16,032 bases of DNA from the NCBI GenBank assembly GCA_046081705.1, contig JBJTWK010000051.1:1-16032 (forward strand). Reading direction: 5' to 3'. Shown here piece by piece: positions 6,624 through 14,438 of this stretch (positions within the stretch are counted from its first letter, which is position 1; the number at the start of each line of letters is the position of its first letter). Below the pieces are notes generated by a model. That model was not told where the DNA came from. It saw only the letters and a program-made list of their open reading frames with translations, and searched no databases. The position numbers and the translations under genes are program-made. The DNA comes from IMCC26256 sp046081705. GTDB lineage: Bacteria > Actinomycetota > Acidimicrobiia > IMCC26256.

Positions 6624-7043
6624 ATGCGAGTGATCGGCAACATCATCTGGCTCGTGCTCTGCGGCTTCGCGATGGCGGTGGCTTACGTGCTCGCCGGACT
6701 CGTGATGTGCGTCCTCATCATCACCATCCCGTTCGGGATCGCGTCGTTCCGCATCGCCGGCTACGCGCTCTGGCCCTTCGGGCGCACCGTCGTGGTCCGG
6801 GCCGACGCCGGCACGGGATCCTGCTTGGGGAACGTGATCTGGTTCGTGCTCGCGGGCTGGTGGCTCGCGCTCGGTCAGATCATCACGGGCGTGCTGCTCT
6901 GCTGCACGATCATCGGCATCCCGCTCGGCATCGCCTCGTTCAAGATGGCCGGGCTCGCGTTCGCGCCGCTCGGCAAGGAGATCGTGCCGATCGACTCGTT
7001 CCCGCAGGGCGCGTCCTGGAACGTGCCGAGCATCGGCGCCTGA
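6624..7043 (+). CDS. yccF: YccF domain-containing inner-membrane protein
   Basis: This 139-residue integral membrane protein is built from two copies of the YccF (DUF307) unit. The first covers about residues 4-55 (GNIIWLVLCG through ITIPFGIASFRIAGYALWPFG). The second covers about 68-120 (GNVIWFVLAG through IIGIPLGIASFKMAGLAFAPLG). Each repeat has a hydrophobic helix, an IPxGIASF turn and an xPxG motif at its end. The physiological role of the family is not established. GGAG (6613-6616) lies seven bases before the chosen ATG, which favours it over a longer reading starting upstream. It is monocistronic, facing the SCO6745-like gene with six bases between the stops. Confidence 0.92.
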   Translation: MRVIGNIIWLVLCGFAMAVAYVLAGLVMCVLIITIPFGIASFRIAGYALWPFGRTVVVRADAGTGSCLGNVIWFVLAGWWLALGQIITGVLLCCTIIGIPLGIASFKMAGLAFAPLGKEIVPIDSFPQGASWNVPSIGA

Positions 7044-7049
7044 TCGACC

Positions 7050-7928
7050 TCAGTCGCGCGGGCGCGCTGCTCTGATGCGCGACGCCGGCTGGTAGTTCGG
7101 GCCTGCGGTCTCGTCGACCCGACGGAGCAGCGCCTCGCACGGCGGCTCGAACTCCTCGGCGAAGCGCAGCGCTCGCTCTTCGCCGAGCAGTTCCCACACG
7201 GGTGCGGTCAACCGGTCGGTCTCGTCCTCGAGGTGCTCGCGCAGCCGCATGCCCTCCGGTCCGACCTGACGGCTGTGGGCGAGGCCCTTGGCCTCCAACG
7301 CGGCCCAGCCCGCGTCGATCGCATCACGCGGGACGCCGCGCGATTCGGCGAGCCAGTCACCCTCGTAGGACATGAACGCGTTGTGGAGGATCGACGCCTG
7401 CGGACCGTCGAGACCCGCCGACGCCACGAGCGCCCAGTGGGTGTCGCCGCGCCACTCCCGGATGCAGTTCACCGCGTGCCACCCGGAGAGCAGCGGATCC
7501 TCGGGCCGGGGCATCGCGAGGTGCGCACCGAAGAAGGTGCGCCCGAGACGTGGGAGGCGGTCGACCACCCCCCACAACGGCGGACCCAGCTCGGCGAGCG
7601 GGTCCACGATCATGGGTGCGTGGGCGACGAGGCCCTCGAGGACCGCCTCGTCGCGGGCGTCCCAGAACTCGCGGAACCGCCGACCCGAACGCGCGGCGAG
7701 GTCGAAGGCGAGGCGGATGCCGTCCGCGCTGATCGAGCCGAAGGCGGCGATCACCGCATCCGGTCCGGCGCCCTCGAGCGGCGCGGCGCGCGAGGCGAGG
7801 TAGCCGAGCGGCCCCGGGAGACCGAGCACCGCGTACCGGTCGAGCGCACCCGGATCCCAGAAGATCCAGCCGATCGTCGTCTGCACCGACCGGGCGTTCC
7901 GGCGGGTGATGCCGAACCAGTCGGTCAC
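7050..7928 (-). CDS. SCO6745-like family protein (function unknown)
   Basis: This 292-residue soluble protein resembles the actinobacterial SCO6745-like family, whose members carry a helix-turn-helix-like fold of unproven function. Recognisable features are an N-terminal TIGWIFWDP segment, a PLGYLASRAAPL stretch, a helical middle, and the block NCIREWRGDTHWALVASAG followed by an LHNAF segment. That block is the most family-like part. The GTG start at 7928-7926 lies five bases after the stop of the secreted hydrolase. It has no good Shine-Dalgarno sequence of its own, so the two are probably co-transcribed and translationally coupled. I cannot assign a biochemical function, and DNA binding should not be assumed. 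Confidence 0.75.
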   Translation of the reverse strand: MTDWFGITRRNARSVQTTIGWIFWDPGALDRYAVLGLPGPLGYLASRAAPLEGAGPDAVIAAFGSISADGIRLAFDLAARSGRRFREFWDARDEAVLEGLVAHAPMIVDPLAELGPPLWGVVDRLPRLGRTFFGAHLAMPRPEDPLLSGWHAVNCIREWRGDTHWALVASAGLDGPQASILHNAFMSYEGDWLAESRGVPRDAIDAGWAALEAKGLAHSRQVGPEGMRLREHLEDETDRLTAPVWELLGEERALRFAEEFEPPCEALLRRVDETAGPNYQPASRIRAARPRD

Positions 7929-7933
7929 GGGCG

Positions 7934-9073
7934 CTACCGGCGCTGCTGCAGGTACGTGATCTCGACTCCGGGGAACGCGTCGGCCACCCCGGGGGCGAGC
8001 CCGACGGGCGCGCGGTTCACTCCGAGATCCTTGCGGAGTTCGGCCACCGTGAAGTGCTGCACGACGCGCCAGCCCTGCCGGATCCCGAGCGATCCCTCCT
8101 CGCACCCGTTGCGCCCCAACTCGAGGAGCCGGTCCGGGATGCCGATGCCCAACCCCTTGGCGATCCCGATGAGGTCGGTGCCGTTCCGGATCGCGAGGCA
8201 CGCATCGCTGAAGGCGTTGTGCCCCATCGCACCGACCTCCACGTATCGCTTCGGCGCGTTGAGCGCCGCGTAGGACGCCTGCGCCGACGCGGGCGTGATG
8301 GCGATGTCGCTCGACCCGGTGATGATCATCGTCGGGGTCGTGGAGGTCACGGGAGTGCGCGGCCCCACCGGGGCCCAGCCGACGATCGACCGGATCCGCG
8401 GGTCGTCGAGCAGCCCGAACATCGTGCCGCCACCGGCCGAGTGGCCGACCGCCCCGACTCGATCGGCCCGCAACCGGCCCTTGAACCGACTCCGTGGCGC
8501 CGTGTTCTCGGCCACGACACGGTCGATCGCGGCCTTGGCCGCCGCGTTCACCTTCGCCGCCCGGTCAGCGGTGTTCATCCCGCCGCCGGCGAACTGGGCG
8601 AGGAGCCCGTACTCGGTGAAGTCGACCGAGGCGACGACGAAGCCCCAGGACGCGATGCCCGACAGCGGGTAGCCGTAGACCCCGCGCCATCCGCCGGCGC
8701 CGTGGGAGAACAGCACGACCGGGAACCTCGACGGTGCGACCGGCACGTTGCGGAAGGCCGGGATCGTGACGCTCAGATCGGTGCCCGGCGGCGGCTTCGG
8801 GAGGCCGGCGAGCACCTCCGGCGGGATCGGGTCGGTCTGCAGGTACGTCGCCCGCGCACGACCCTTCGTCGAGCCGGGCTTCGCCGGGTAGTACAGCTCG
8901 ATCCGGCGGTCGCCGTCGGCGATCGTCGCGACGCCGACCTGGTACGGCCCCCGTACGGCGTACACCGGCGCGGCCGCCTTCGAGGCGGCGGACCGCGAGG
9001 CTCCCGCCGGTGCGCCGGCAGCGATGACCGCCCCCGCCACGAACAGCGTCACCACCATGAGCACGCGCCGCAT
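7934..9073 (-). CDS. Secreted alpha/beta hydrolase (dienelactone hydrolase / PAF-acetylhydrolase-like)
   Basis: This 379-residue alpha/beta-hydrolase has an N-terminal Sec signal peptide (MRRVL, a hydrophobic core to about residue 19, then an Ala-rich APAGAS cleavage region). The nucleophile elbow is GHSAGG with S212. Likely acid and base are D256 (GSSDI) and H285 (GHNAF), and the oxyanion-hole segment is FSHGAGG (122-128). The pattern of an HGAGG loop and a GHSAGG elbow resembles PAF-acetylhydrolase/chlorophyllase-like esterases acting on lipid or polymer esters outside the cell. The true substrate is unknown. The ATG at 9073 is chosen because the signal peptide begins there and a G-run (9083-9078) precedes it. 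It is followed five bases later by the SCO6745-like gene. Confidence 0.87.
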   Translation of the reverse strand: MRRVLMVVTLFVAGAVIAAGAPAGASRSAASKAAAPVYAVRGPYQVGVATIADGDRRIELYYPAKPGSTKGRARATYLQTDPIPPEVLAGLPKPPPGTDLSVTIPAFRNVPVAPSRFPVVLFSHGAGGWRGVYGYPLSGIASWGFVVASVDFTEYGLLAQFAGGGMNTADRAAKVNAAAKAAIDRVVAENTAPRSRFKGRLRADRVGAVGHSAGGGTMFGLLDDPRIRSIVGWAPVGPRTPVTSTTPTMIITGSSDIAITPASAQASYAALNAPKRYVEVGAMGHNAFSDACLAIRNGTDLIGIAKGLGIGIPDRLLELGRNGCEEGSLGIRQGWRVVQHFTVAELRKDLGVNRAPVGLAPGVADAFPGVEITYLQQRR

Positions 9074-9107
9074 CGATCCCCCCAGTGCCGTCCGACGTTG
9101 CAGCCGA

Positions 9108-9113
9108 AGGGTA
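9108..9113 (-). promoter_or_regulatory. Candidate -10 box for the hydrolase operon
   Basis: On the minus strand TACCCT (context GAGTACCCTTCGG) lies 34 bases upstream of the hydrolase ATG, inside the 103-base gap to the divergent potassium-channel gene. It is identical to the hexamer at 1168-1173. No convincing -35 sequence is visible. Confidence 0.35.
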
Positions 9114-9176
9114 CTCAGTCGGGGCCCGCCGCGCCGGGCCTGTCGGGTGCGACGCGCCTCATCGAGCGTCCCGCAG

Positions 9177-10160
9177 GTGAACCACTGGCGCCGGATGGGC
9201 ATCGCGATCTCGTTGCTCGTTGGCGTGCTCACCTTCGGCACCGTCGGGTACCTGGTCCTCGGGCTGCGCCCGATCGACGCGCTCTACCAGACGATCACCA
9301 CGGTCGCGACGGTCGGCTTCCGCGAGGTCGTGCCCTTCGGGACCGCCGAACGCGTCTTCACGATGGTGCTCATCGTCGTCGGCGTCGGGGCCGTGCTCTA
9401 CGCGCTCGGATCACTCATCGAGACCCTCATCGAGGGTCGGCTGCTCGAGACCATCGGGAGGATGCGCATGGAGCGCACCATCGGATCACTCCGGGACCAC
9501 GTGATCGTGTGCGGTTGGGGGCGGGTCGGCCGGGCGATCGCCGCCGAGGTCGTCGCGGCCGGTCGGCCGATCGTGGTGGTCGACGACGACGCGGAGCGGC
9601 TCATCGACTGTCCCCACCCGACGGTCCACGGCGACTGCACCGAGGACGACACACTCGAGCGCGCCGGCATCGCGCACGCCTCGTCCCTCGTGGCCGCGGT
9701 CGACGTGGACGCGGCGAACTCGTTCATCACGCTCTCGGCGCGCGCGATCCGCCCCGACATCTTCATCGTGGCCCGGGTCCGCAGCGTCGACAGCGAGGGC
9801 AAGCTGCTGCGGGCCGGGGCGGACCGGGTCGTGAACCCGCAGAACATCGGCAGCGCGCGCATGGCCGCCTTCGTGCTGCGTCCGCACGTCGCCGAGTTCC
9901 TGGACGTGGTGATGCACGAGCGCGACCTGGAGTTCCGACTCGAGGAGATCCCCATCGCCGACGGCTCGCCGCTCGCCGGCCGGACCCTGCGCGAGGCGCA
10001 CCTCCGGGATCGGACCGGCGCCCTCGTCCTCGCGGTCCGGGATGCCCGGGGGTCCTTCCTCTCCAACCCCGATCCGGACGTGCGGATCGAGCCCGGTCAG
10101 ATCCTCATCGCGATCGGCACCGAGGAGGAGCTGGGCGCGCTCGTCAGCGCCGCGCGCTGA
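9177..10160 (+). CDS. Two-TM potassium channel with fused RCK/TrkA module
   Basis: This 327-residue protein has MthK-like architecture. TM1 spans about 9-29, and a pore helix leads into the selectivity filter TVGF (45-48), preceded by TTVA. TM2 spans about 60-80. A charged linker leads to an RCK_N Rossmann domain (about 108-230) with the nucleotide loop GWGRVG (113-118) and acidic residues after strand 2 (VVVDDD, 133-138). An RCK_C domain (about 245-327) follows, with the PLAGRTLREAHLR motif. It is expected to conduct K+ across the cytoplasmic membrane, gated by a cytosolic ligand. TVGF instead of TVGYG is common in such bacterial channels. The GTG at 9177 keeps the basic NHWRR segment before TM1; ATG at 9195 is the alternative. 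It is divergent from the hydrolase operon and convergent with the acyl-CoA ligase four bases away. Confidence 0.92.
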   Translation: MNHWRRMGIAISLLVGVLTFGTVGYLVLGLRPIDALYQTITTVATVGFREVVPFGTAERVFTMVLIVVGVGAVLYALGSLIETLIEGRLLETIGRMRMERTIGSLRDHVIVCGWGRVGRAIAAEVVAAGRPIVVVDDDAERLIDCPHPTVHGDCTEDDTLERAGIAHASSLVAAVDVDAANSFITLSARAIRPDIFIVARVRSVDSEGKLLRAGADRVVNPQNIGSARMAAFVLRPHVAEFLDVVMHERDLEFRLEEIPIADGSPLAGRTLREAHLRDRTGALVLAVRDARGSFLSNPDPDVRIEPGQILIAIGTEEELGALVSAAR

Positions 10161-10164
10161 CGGG

Positions 10165-11703
10165 TCAGTTCACCTGACGCTCGCGACCGGCCCAGTACGG
10201 CTCGCGGAGCTTGAACTTCTGGAGCTTGCCCGTCGCGGTGCGCGCCAGTTCGGCGCGGAACTCGACGCCGGTCGGGCACTTGTAGCCCGCGAGACGCTCG
10301 CGGCAGTGCGCGATCAGCTCCTCCTCACGCACCGTCCGGCCGTCGGCGAGGACGACGAGCGCGTGCACCGTCTCCCCCCACTTCTCGTGCGGGATGCCGA
10401 TCACGGCGACCTCCGCCACCGCGGGGTGGGAGAACAGGGCGTCCTCGACCTCGATCGACGAGACGTTCTCGCCACCCGAGACGATGACGTCCTTCTTCCG
10501 ATCGAGGATCTGTACGTAGCCGTCGTCGCCCTGCTGTCCACCGTCACCGGTGTGGAACCAGCCGTCGGGGATCGCGTCGGCCGTCGCCTCGGGCTGCTCC
10601 CAGTAGCCGTCCATCACCGCGTTGCCACGGGCGTGGATCTCGCCGTCGCCGCTCACCCGGATCCGCACGCCGAGCGCCGGGGCCCCGGCCTGACCGAGGA
10701 AGGCCGCTCGCTCGCCGACGGGCCGATCGTCGAGTTCGGCGCGGCCACGGTTCATCGTGAGCACCGGCGAGGTCTCGGTGAGGCCGTAGATCTGGATGAA
10801 CTCCCACCCGAGTTCGGTCATGGCCCGCTCGATCGTGCGGGTGGGCGGCGGCGCGCCCGCAACGACCATCCGGGTGCGGCCGTGTCCGGGGATCTCGCCG
10901 TCCCAGGTCGCGGCAGCATCGAGGATCATCTGGAGCACGGCCGGCGCGCCGCAGAGCAGGGTGACGCCGTGTTCACCGACCCGGCGCAGGATCTCGTGGC
11001 CGTCGACCTTGCGCAGCACGACGTGACGACCACCCATCCCCGTGACGGCGTAGGGCATGCCCCACCCGTTGACGTGGAACATCGGCAGGGTGTGCAGGAT
11101 CACGTCACGATCGCTCACCCCGGTCTGCCAACCGAAGGTCGACGCGTTGAGCCAGAGGTTCCGGTGCGTGAGCTGCACGCCCTTGGGCCGGGCGGTCGTG
11201 CCGCTCGTGTAGTTGATCGTCGCCGTCGCGCGCTCGTCCGGTGTACGCCACGGCGTCGGGTCCGAGGCGAAGTCGTAGAGGATCCGATCCGAGGCCTCGC
11301 CGATCGTGTGGCGGTGGGGTGCCGTGACCGATCGGAGGGAGTCCTCGAGTTCGGGGTCGACGAGCAGCACGCTCGCCCCGCAGTGCTCGACGATGTAGGC
11401 GATCTCGGCCGCAGCCAGCCGGAAGTTGATGGGCACGAGGATGCGCCCGGAGCCACTCACCCCGAAGAACGAGGTGAGGAGCCGGGCCGAGTTGTGGGAC
11501 ACGACGGCGACCCGCTCGCCCTCCCCCACGCCCAAGCGATCGAGACCCGCCGCCTGCGCCCGGGCCCGGACGGCGACCTCGCGCCAGGTGAGCGAGCCCC
11601 AGGACTCCGCCGGCTGATCCGGCTCGTCGACGATCGCCACGCGATCGCCGTAGACGAGCTCGGCGCGGTCGAGGAAGTCGTTGACGGTCAGCGGCGTCTC
11701 CAT
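10165..11703 (-). CDS. AMP-binding acyl-CoA synthetase (fatty-acid--CoA ligase family)
   Basis: This 512-residue ANL-superfamily ligase activates a carboxylate with ATP and transfers the acyl group to CoA. Core motifs are in order: phosphate loop YTSGTTARPKG (165-175), YGLTET (306-311), GWFHTGD (381-387), hinge and A8 region DRKKDVIVSGGENV (400-413 region), and catalytic K493 in TGKLQK. The length is typical of medium/long-chain or aromatic acyl-CoA synthetases. The sequence does not reveal the substrate, and no beta-oxidation genes are nearby. The ATG at 11703 has no Shine-Dalgarno sequence, but a TACCGT hexamer lies eight bases upstream, so leaderless initiation is plausible. It lies 63 bases downstream of the GH4 gene on the same strand, but two hairpins in the gap suggest separate transcription. 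Confidence 0.93.
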   Translation of the reverse strand: METPLTVNDFLDRAELVYGDRVAIVDEPDQPAESWGSLTWREVAVRARAQAAGLDRLGVGEGERVAVVSHNSARLLTSFFGVSGSGRILVPINFRLAAAEIAYIVEHCGASVLLVDPELEDSLRSVTAPHRHTIGEASDRILYDFASDPTPWRTPDERATATINYTSGTTARPKGVQLTHRNLWLNASTFGWQTGVSDRDVILHTLPMFHVNGWGMPYAVTGMGGRHVVLRKVDGHEILRRVGEHGVTLLCGAPAVLQMILDAAATWDGEIPGHGRTRMVVAGAPPPTRTIERAMTELGWEFIQIYGLTETSPVLTMNRGRAELDDRPVGERAAFLGQAGAPALGVRIRVSGDGEIHARGNAVMDGYWEQPEATADAIPDGWFHTGDGGQQGDDGYVQILDRKKDVIVSGGENVSSIEVEDALFSHPAVAEVAVIGIPHEKWGETVHALVVLADGRTVREEELIAHCRERLAGYKCPTGVEFRAELARTATGKLQKFKLREPYWAGRERQVN

Positions 11704-11708
11704 GGGCG

Positions 11709-11726
11709 CCGACGGTAGTGCGTCGG
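11709..11726. repeat. Inverted repeat overlapping the acyl-CoA synthetase promoter
   Basis: CCGACG (11709-11714), spacer GTAGTG, CGTCGG (11721-11726) forms a perfect six-base inverted repeat five bases upstream of the ligase start. It covers the candidate -10 box. Its size and position suit an operator for a dimeric repressor such as a TetR-type regulator. It could equally be a short RNA hairpin. Confidence 0.4.
11712..11717 (-). promoter_or_regulatory. Candidate leaderless -10 box for the acyl-CoA synthetase
   Basis: TACCGT on the minus strand lies eight bases before the ATG at 11703, which would put the transcription start at about the start codon. The absence of a Shine-Dalgarno sequence agrees with leaderless translation. 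Support is motif and spacing only. Confidence 0.33.
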
Positions 11727-11730
11727 CCCA

Positions 11731-11749
11731 CCGATCCGCCCCGGATCGG
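11731..11749 (-). terminator. Hairpin between the GH4 and acyl-CoA synthetase genes (possible U-less terminator)
   Basis: CCGATCCG (11731-11738) and CGGATCGG (11742-11749) form a perfect eight-pair stem with a three-base loop, 17 bases after the GH4 stop codon. No U-tract follows on the transcribed strand. High-GC actinobacteria often rely on such hairpins without U-runs, so a terminator is plausible. An operator is the alternative. Confidence 0.45.
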
Positions 11750-11766
11750 GCCCTCGATGAGCTGGC

Positions 11767-13122
11767 TCAGAACGGGAGCTTGTCGGCCTGGAGCGCCCGC
11801 AGTTCGTCGAAGATGCGCCGACATGCGGCCTCGTCCTCCGGCGAGTTCGGGTCCTCGAGGAGGGCCTCGAACGCGAGGTCCGCGTCGCCCTTGATCGCCG
11901 CGTCCACGACCTTGTCCTGCAGCGCGACCTGCGTCGCGATCCAGCCGGCGAGGGGCTCGCCGAGCGCCGGCATCTCCTCGGGGTGGATGCCGTCGGCGTC
12001 GACCGTGGCCCCGACCTCGACGATCGCACCGTCCGCCACGTCGGGGATGTAGCCCCGGTTCGGCACGTTCACCGCGTCGATGCGCTGCGGCATCCCGGTC
12101 CACATCGCCTCGACGATGGAGATGACCTCCTCGTCGGAGTGGCCCATGAGGTGGAGCGGCAATGGGACCTTGGTGCCCGCCACCCACTGCGCGGCCCGCT
12201 CCAGCTTGACCATCACCGGCTCGTGGAAGTCGAGCGGCACGGGGACGAAGTCGGCGACGTCACGGGCGAACGGCACGTACTCGCCGATGTGGCTGTCCAC
12301 CGAGCACGGGACGAGGTCGTACTCCCGGACGAACCGGGCCACGAGCGGCATGTAGTTGAACTCCACGAAGAACCCGCCGACCACGTTGCGATCGATGGCG
12401 CGCGCGAACCGCTGGGTCCGCGGCGAGTAGTCGAAGAACCGTCGGCCATAGAACGCCTTGATGCGTGGGAGGAGGTCCTCCCCCGTGCGGGTGTTGCGGA
12501 ACTCGGCGAAGAAGGTGAAGTGGTTGATGCCGGACGCCTTCGCCTCGACCTCCTTCGGGTCGATGCGGAGGCGCCGACAGATGCGCTTCACGCCCATCGG
12601 CATCTCGTGGCACATCCCGACGTTGCGGAGACGGGTGGCCCGGTTGATGGCCAGGGTGACCCGACTCATCGGGTTCGAGAGGTTGATGAAGAACGCATCG
12701 GGCGCGTACCGCTCGACGCTCCGGCAGATGCCGAGGGTGTTCGTGATGCTGCGCAGCGAGTGGAAGACCGCTCCCGGCCCGCCGTTCTCACCGGTGATCT
12801 GCGTCGCCCCGTGGCGGTTCGGCACCTCGTAGTCCTGCCGCCAGTGCTCGAACCGCCCGAACTCGGCGCTCGAGATCACGAAGTCGGTGCCGGTGAGCGC
12901 CGCCTCGGCGTCGGTCGAGCGGTCGATGAGGATCGGGGAGCCGGATGCGGCGTTCAGCTTGTTGGCGAACTGGTAGGCGCGCTCCAGGCGTTCGGGGTTG
13001 AGGTCGTGGAGCATGAGTCGTGCCCCCCGCAACGAGCGGGTGTGGATGACGTCGCTCGCCATCGTCGGGCCGAAGGACATCCCGCCGGCCCCGACCATCG
13101 TGATCTTGGGCGCATCTGCCAT
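11767..13122 (-). CDS. Glycoside hydrolase family 4 protein (alpha-glucosidase/alpha-galacturonidase type, NAD+ and Mn2+ dependent)
   Basis: This 451-residue cytosolic enzyme belongs to GH4, whose members cleave glycosides by a redox-assisted elimination using NAD+ and usually Mn2+. The N-terminal Rossmann loop is VGAGGMSFGP (10-19). A GENGGPGA segment (111-118), LSNP (148-151), the metal Cys in the CHEMP motif (C171) and the metal His in GINHF (H201) follow, with SHIGEY (277-282) further on. The length is as usual for the family. Whether the substrate is phosphorylated cannot be read from sequence; no PTS or sugar ABC transporter lies nearby. The ATG at 13122 has GGGGAG six bases upstream and sits 11 bases after the stop of the five-TM protein, implying co-transcription. 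A GTG one codon upstream is the only near alternative. Confidence 0.93.
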   Translation of the reverse strand: MADAPKITMVGAGGMSFGPTMASDVIHTRSLRGARLMLHDLNPERLERAYQFANKLNAASGSPILIDRSTDAEAALTGTDFVISSAEFGRFEHWRQDYEVPNRHGATQITGENGGPGAVFHSLRSITNTLGICRSVERYAPDAFFINLSNPMSRVTLAINRATRLRNVGMCHEMPMGVKRICRRLRIDPKEVEAKASGINHFTFFAEFRNTRTGEDLLPRIKAFYGRRFFDYSPRTQRFARAIDRNVVGGFFVEFNYMPLVARFVREYDLVPCSVDSHIGEYVPFARDVADFVPVPLDFHEPVMVKLERAAQWVAGTKVPLPLHLMGHSDEEVISIVEAMWTGMPQRIDAVNVPNRGYIPDVADGAIVEVGATVDADGIHPEEMPALGEPLAGWIATQVALQDKVVDAAIKGDADLAFEALLEDPNSPEDEAACRRIFDELRALQADKLPF

Positions 13123-13133
13123 CACGCGCTCCC

Positions 13134-14390
13134 CTACTCCGTGCCGCTGCGGCAGATCGAGGTCCGCTTGCCGACCTTGGTGATGTCCGGGATGACCCGG
13201 TACGTGCCGTCGTCGCAGGTCACCGCCGAGGAGAGGTGGGCGTACACGCCCTCCGGGCTCTCGTACCCCGGCACCACCCAGACGTGGAGCAGTTGCTGCG
13301 TCTGCCGGATGAGCGTGCCGCCCACCGCGTCGCACTGCCGCTCGGTGACCGGCTGGTCGGCGCCGAGCGGAGCGTCGATGCCCGTCGGCGTCTGCACGAC
13401 GCATGCGTTGCGGTGGGCGTGCCACACGTCGTTCGGACCGGCGAAGCCCTCGGGGTCCTTCACCGCGCTGCCGTAGAAGAGACCCGCGATGCGCGAGGTG
13501 GGCTTGGTGCCGTCGTACATCCAAGCGAGCGGTCGACCGATCCACTCGTCGGTCATCACGCCGTCGGGCGGGCCCGAGGCGTTCCCGAAGTTGATGTAGT
13601 GCGCGCCGAGCCCGGGCGCGAACGGACCGGCGCGCCGGAGACCTGCGGCCTCGGCGTCGGCGACCGTCGGGTAGCGCAGCGCCGTCTCCCGGGCCAGCGC
13701 GAGTTGGCGACCCAACTCGACCCGTTCCCGCTCGGTGAGTGGGAGCGTGAAGGCGTGGTCGTGCTGCTCGCCGTTGGCGAGCGCCGCGAAGCCCCGGTCG
13801 TCCGCGCCGACGGCCGCACCGTGGTCGTGCCCGTCGCCGTGGTCACCGGCCGCCGTCGCGCCATGGTCGTGCCCGTCGCTCGCCGCGAAGCTCGGGGTGA
13901 ACGCTGCGGTGGCGAGGACGATCGAGACCGCTCCGACCACCGCCACCCCGCCGATCCCGACGACCCGGCCGATGCGGGCGGTGGCGACGCTGGGCGAGAG
14001 CAGCCCGACGCAGGCGACGATCGTGGCGACCTCGATGAAGGAGGCGAGCGTGTCGATGAACCCGACCGTCTCCGGCTCACCGTCCGAGCCGATCGGGATG
14101 CCGACCGTTCGGGAGACCACCCACACCGCGAGCACGCCGGCGTTGAGGGCGATCCCGAACCATGCGGCGCGCGACGTCGGCCGCCAGAGGATCCAGGCCG
14201 CGAACACGAGTTCGCACCACGCGGCCCCGGCGAAGAAGAGCCCGTGCGACCACGAGACCCCTGCGTGCTCCCCCATCGCCCCGAAGTGGATGGCCGCCGC
14301 CGCGACCGACAGCAGTGCGGCCGACCACTGCAGGCAGCGCCCGAGGCTCAATCCGTGCACCGTCTCCGTCTGCGCGTCCACCACGGCCAC
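13134..14390 (-). CDS. Five-TM membrane protein with His-rich linker and extracytoplasmic Cys-containing domain (unknown function)
   Basis: This 418-residue protein has about five predicted membrane segments (roughly 18-38, 47-68, 76-95, 111-131 and 142-164). A linker rich in His, Asp and Gly follows (H174, H176, H184, H188, H190, then H210 and H212). Residues 215-418 form a soluble domain with LTERERVELGRQLALARE, an ALRYPTVADAEAAG helix, GLGAHYINFG, WHAH (323-326) and four Cys (330, 353, 392, 413) that could form disulfides. An odd number of TMs with a cytosolic N-terminus would place this domain outside. The HDHG repeats resemble those of metal-handling proteins, but I do not recognise a named family and assign no function. 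The start is GTG at 14390 behind a G-rich stretch, and the gene is probably co-transcribed with GH4, 11 bases away. Confidence 0.8.
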   Translation of the reverse strand: MAVVDAQTETVHGLSLGRCLQWSAALLSVAAAAIHFGAMGEHAGVSWSHGLFFAGAAWCELVFAAWILWRPTSRAAWFGIALNAGVLAVWVVSRTVGIPIGSDGEPETVGFIDTLASFIEVATIVACVGLLSPSVATARIGRVVGIGGVAVVGAVSIVLATAAFTPSFAASDGHDHGATAAGDHGDGHDHGAAVGADDRGFAALANGEQHDHAFTLPLTERERVELGRQLALARETALRYPTVADAEAAGLRRAGPFAPGLGAHYINFGNASGPPDGVMTDEWIGRPLAWMYDGTKPTSRIAGLFYGSAVKDPEGFAGPNDVWHAHRNACVVQTPTGIDAPLGADQPVTERQCDAVGGTLIRQTQQLLHVWVVPGYESPEGVYAHLSSAVTCDDGTYRVIPDITKVGKRTSICRSGTE

Positions 14391-14412
14391 CCCCTCGCCC
14401 TCAGCCGTCGAG

Positions 14413-14418
14413 AGCGTA
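14413..14418 (-). promoter_or_regulatory. Candidate -10 box for the membrane-protein/GH4 operon
   Basis: TACGCT on the minus strand in CCCTACGCTCTC lies 22 bases before the GTG at 14390, in the 48-base gap after the cyclase-type gene. The 12-base context is identical to that at 6586-6597. No clear -35 sequence is visible. Confidence 0.35.
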
Positions 14419-14438
14419 GGGCCTGTACCCGCCCGGCG

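Noticed and set aside
8054..10177. 707-residue plus-strand open frame opposite the hydrolase and over the K+ channel
   Set aside because: It is an Arg-rich out-of-frame shadow. Both real genes in this stretch have signal, membrane and catalytic motifs in other frames.
10042..11718. 558-residue plus-strand open frame opposite the acyl-CoA synthetase
   Set aside because: This is a shadow of the AMP-binding gene, whose minus-strand frame contains every ANL core motif.
11983..13476. 497-residue plus-strand open frame opposite the GH4 gene
   Set aside because: This is a shadow. The GH4 frame has the Rossmann loop and both Mn ligands, and this one has nothing recognisable.
13860..13873. Repeated HDHG-coding stretches in the membrane-protein gene as a DNA repeat element
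   Set aside because: The repetition reflects a His/Asp/Gly-rich protein linker. There is no conserved spacer or repeat unit of the kind seen in CRISPR arrays or integrated elements.
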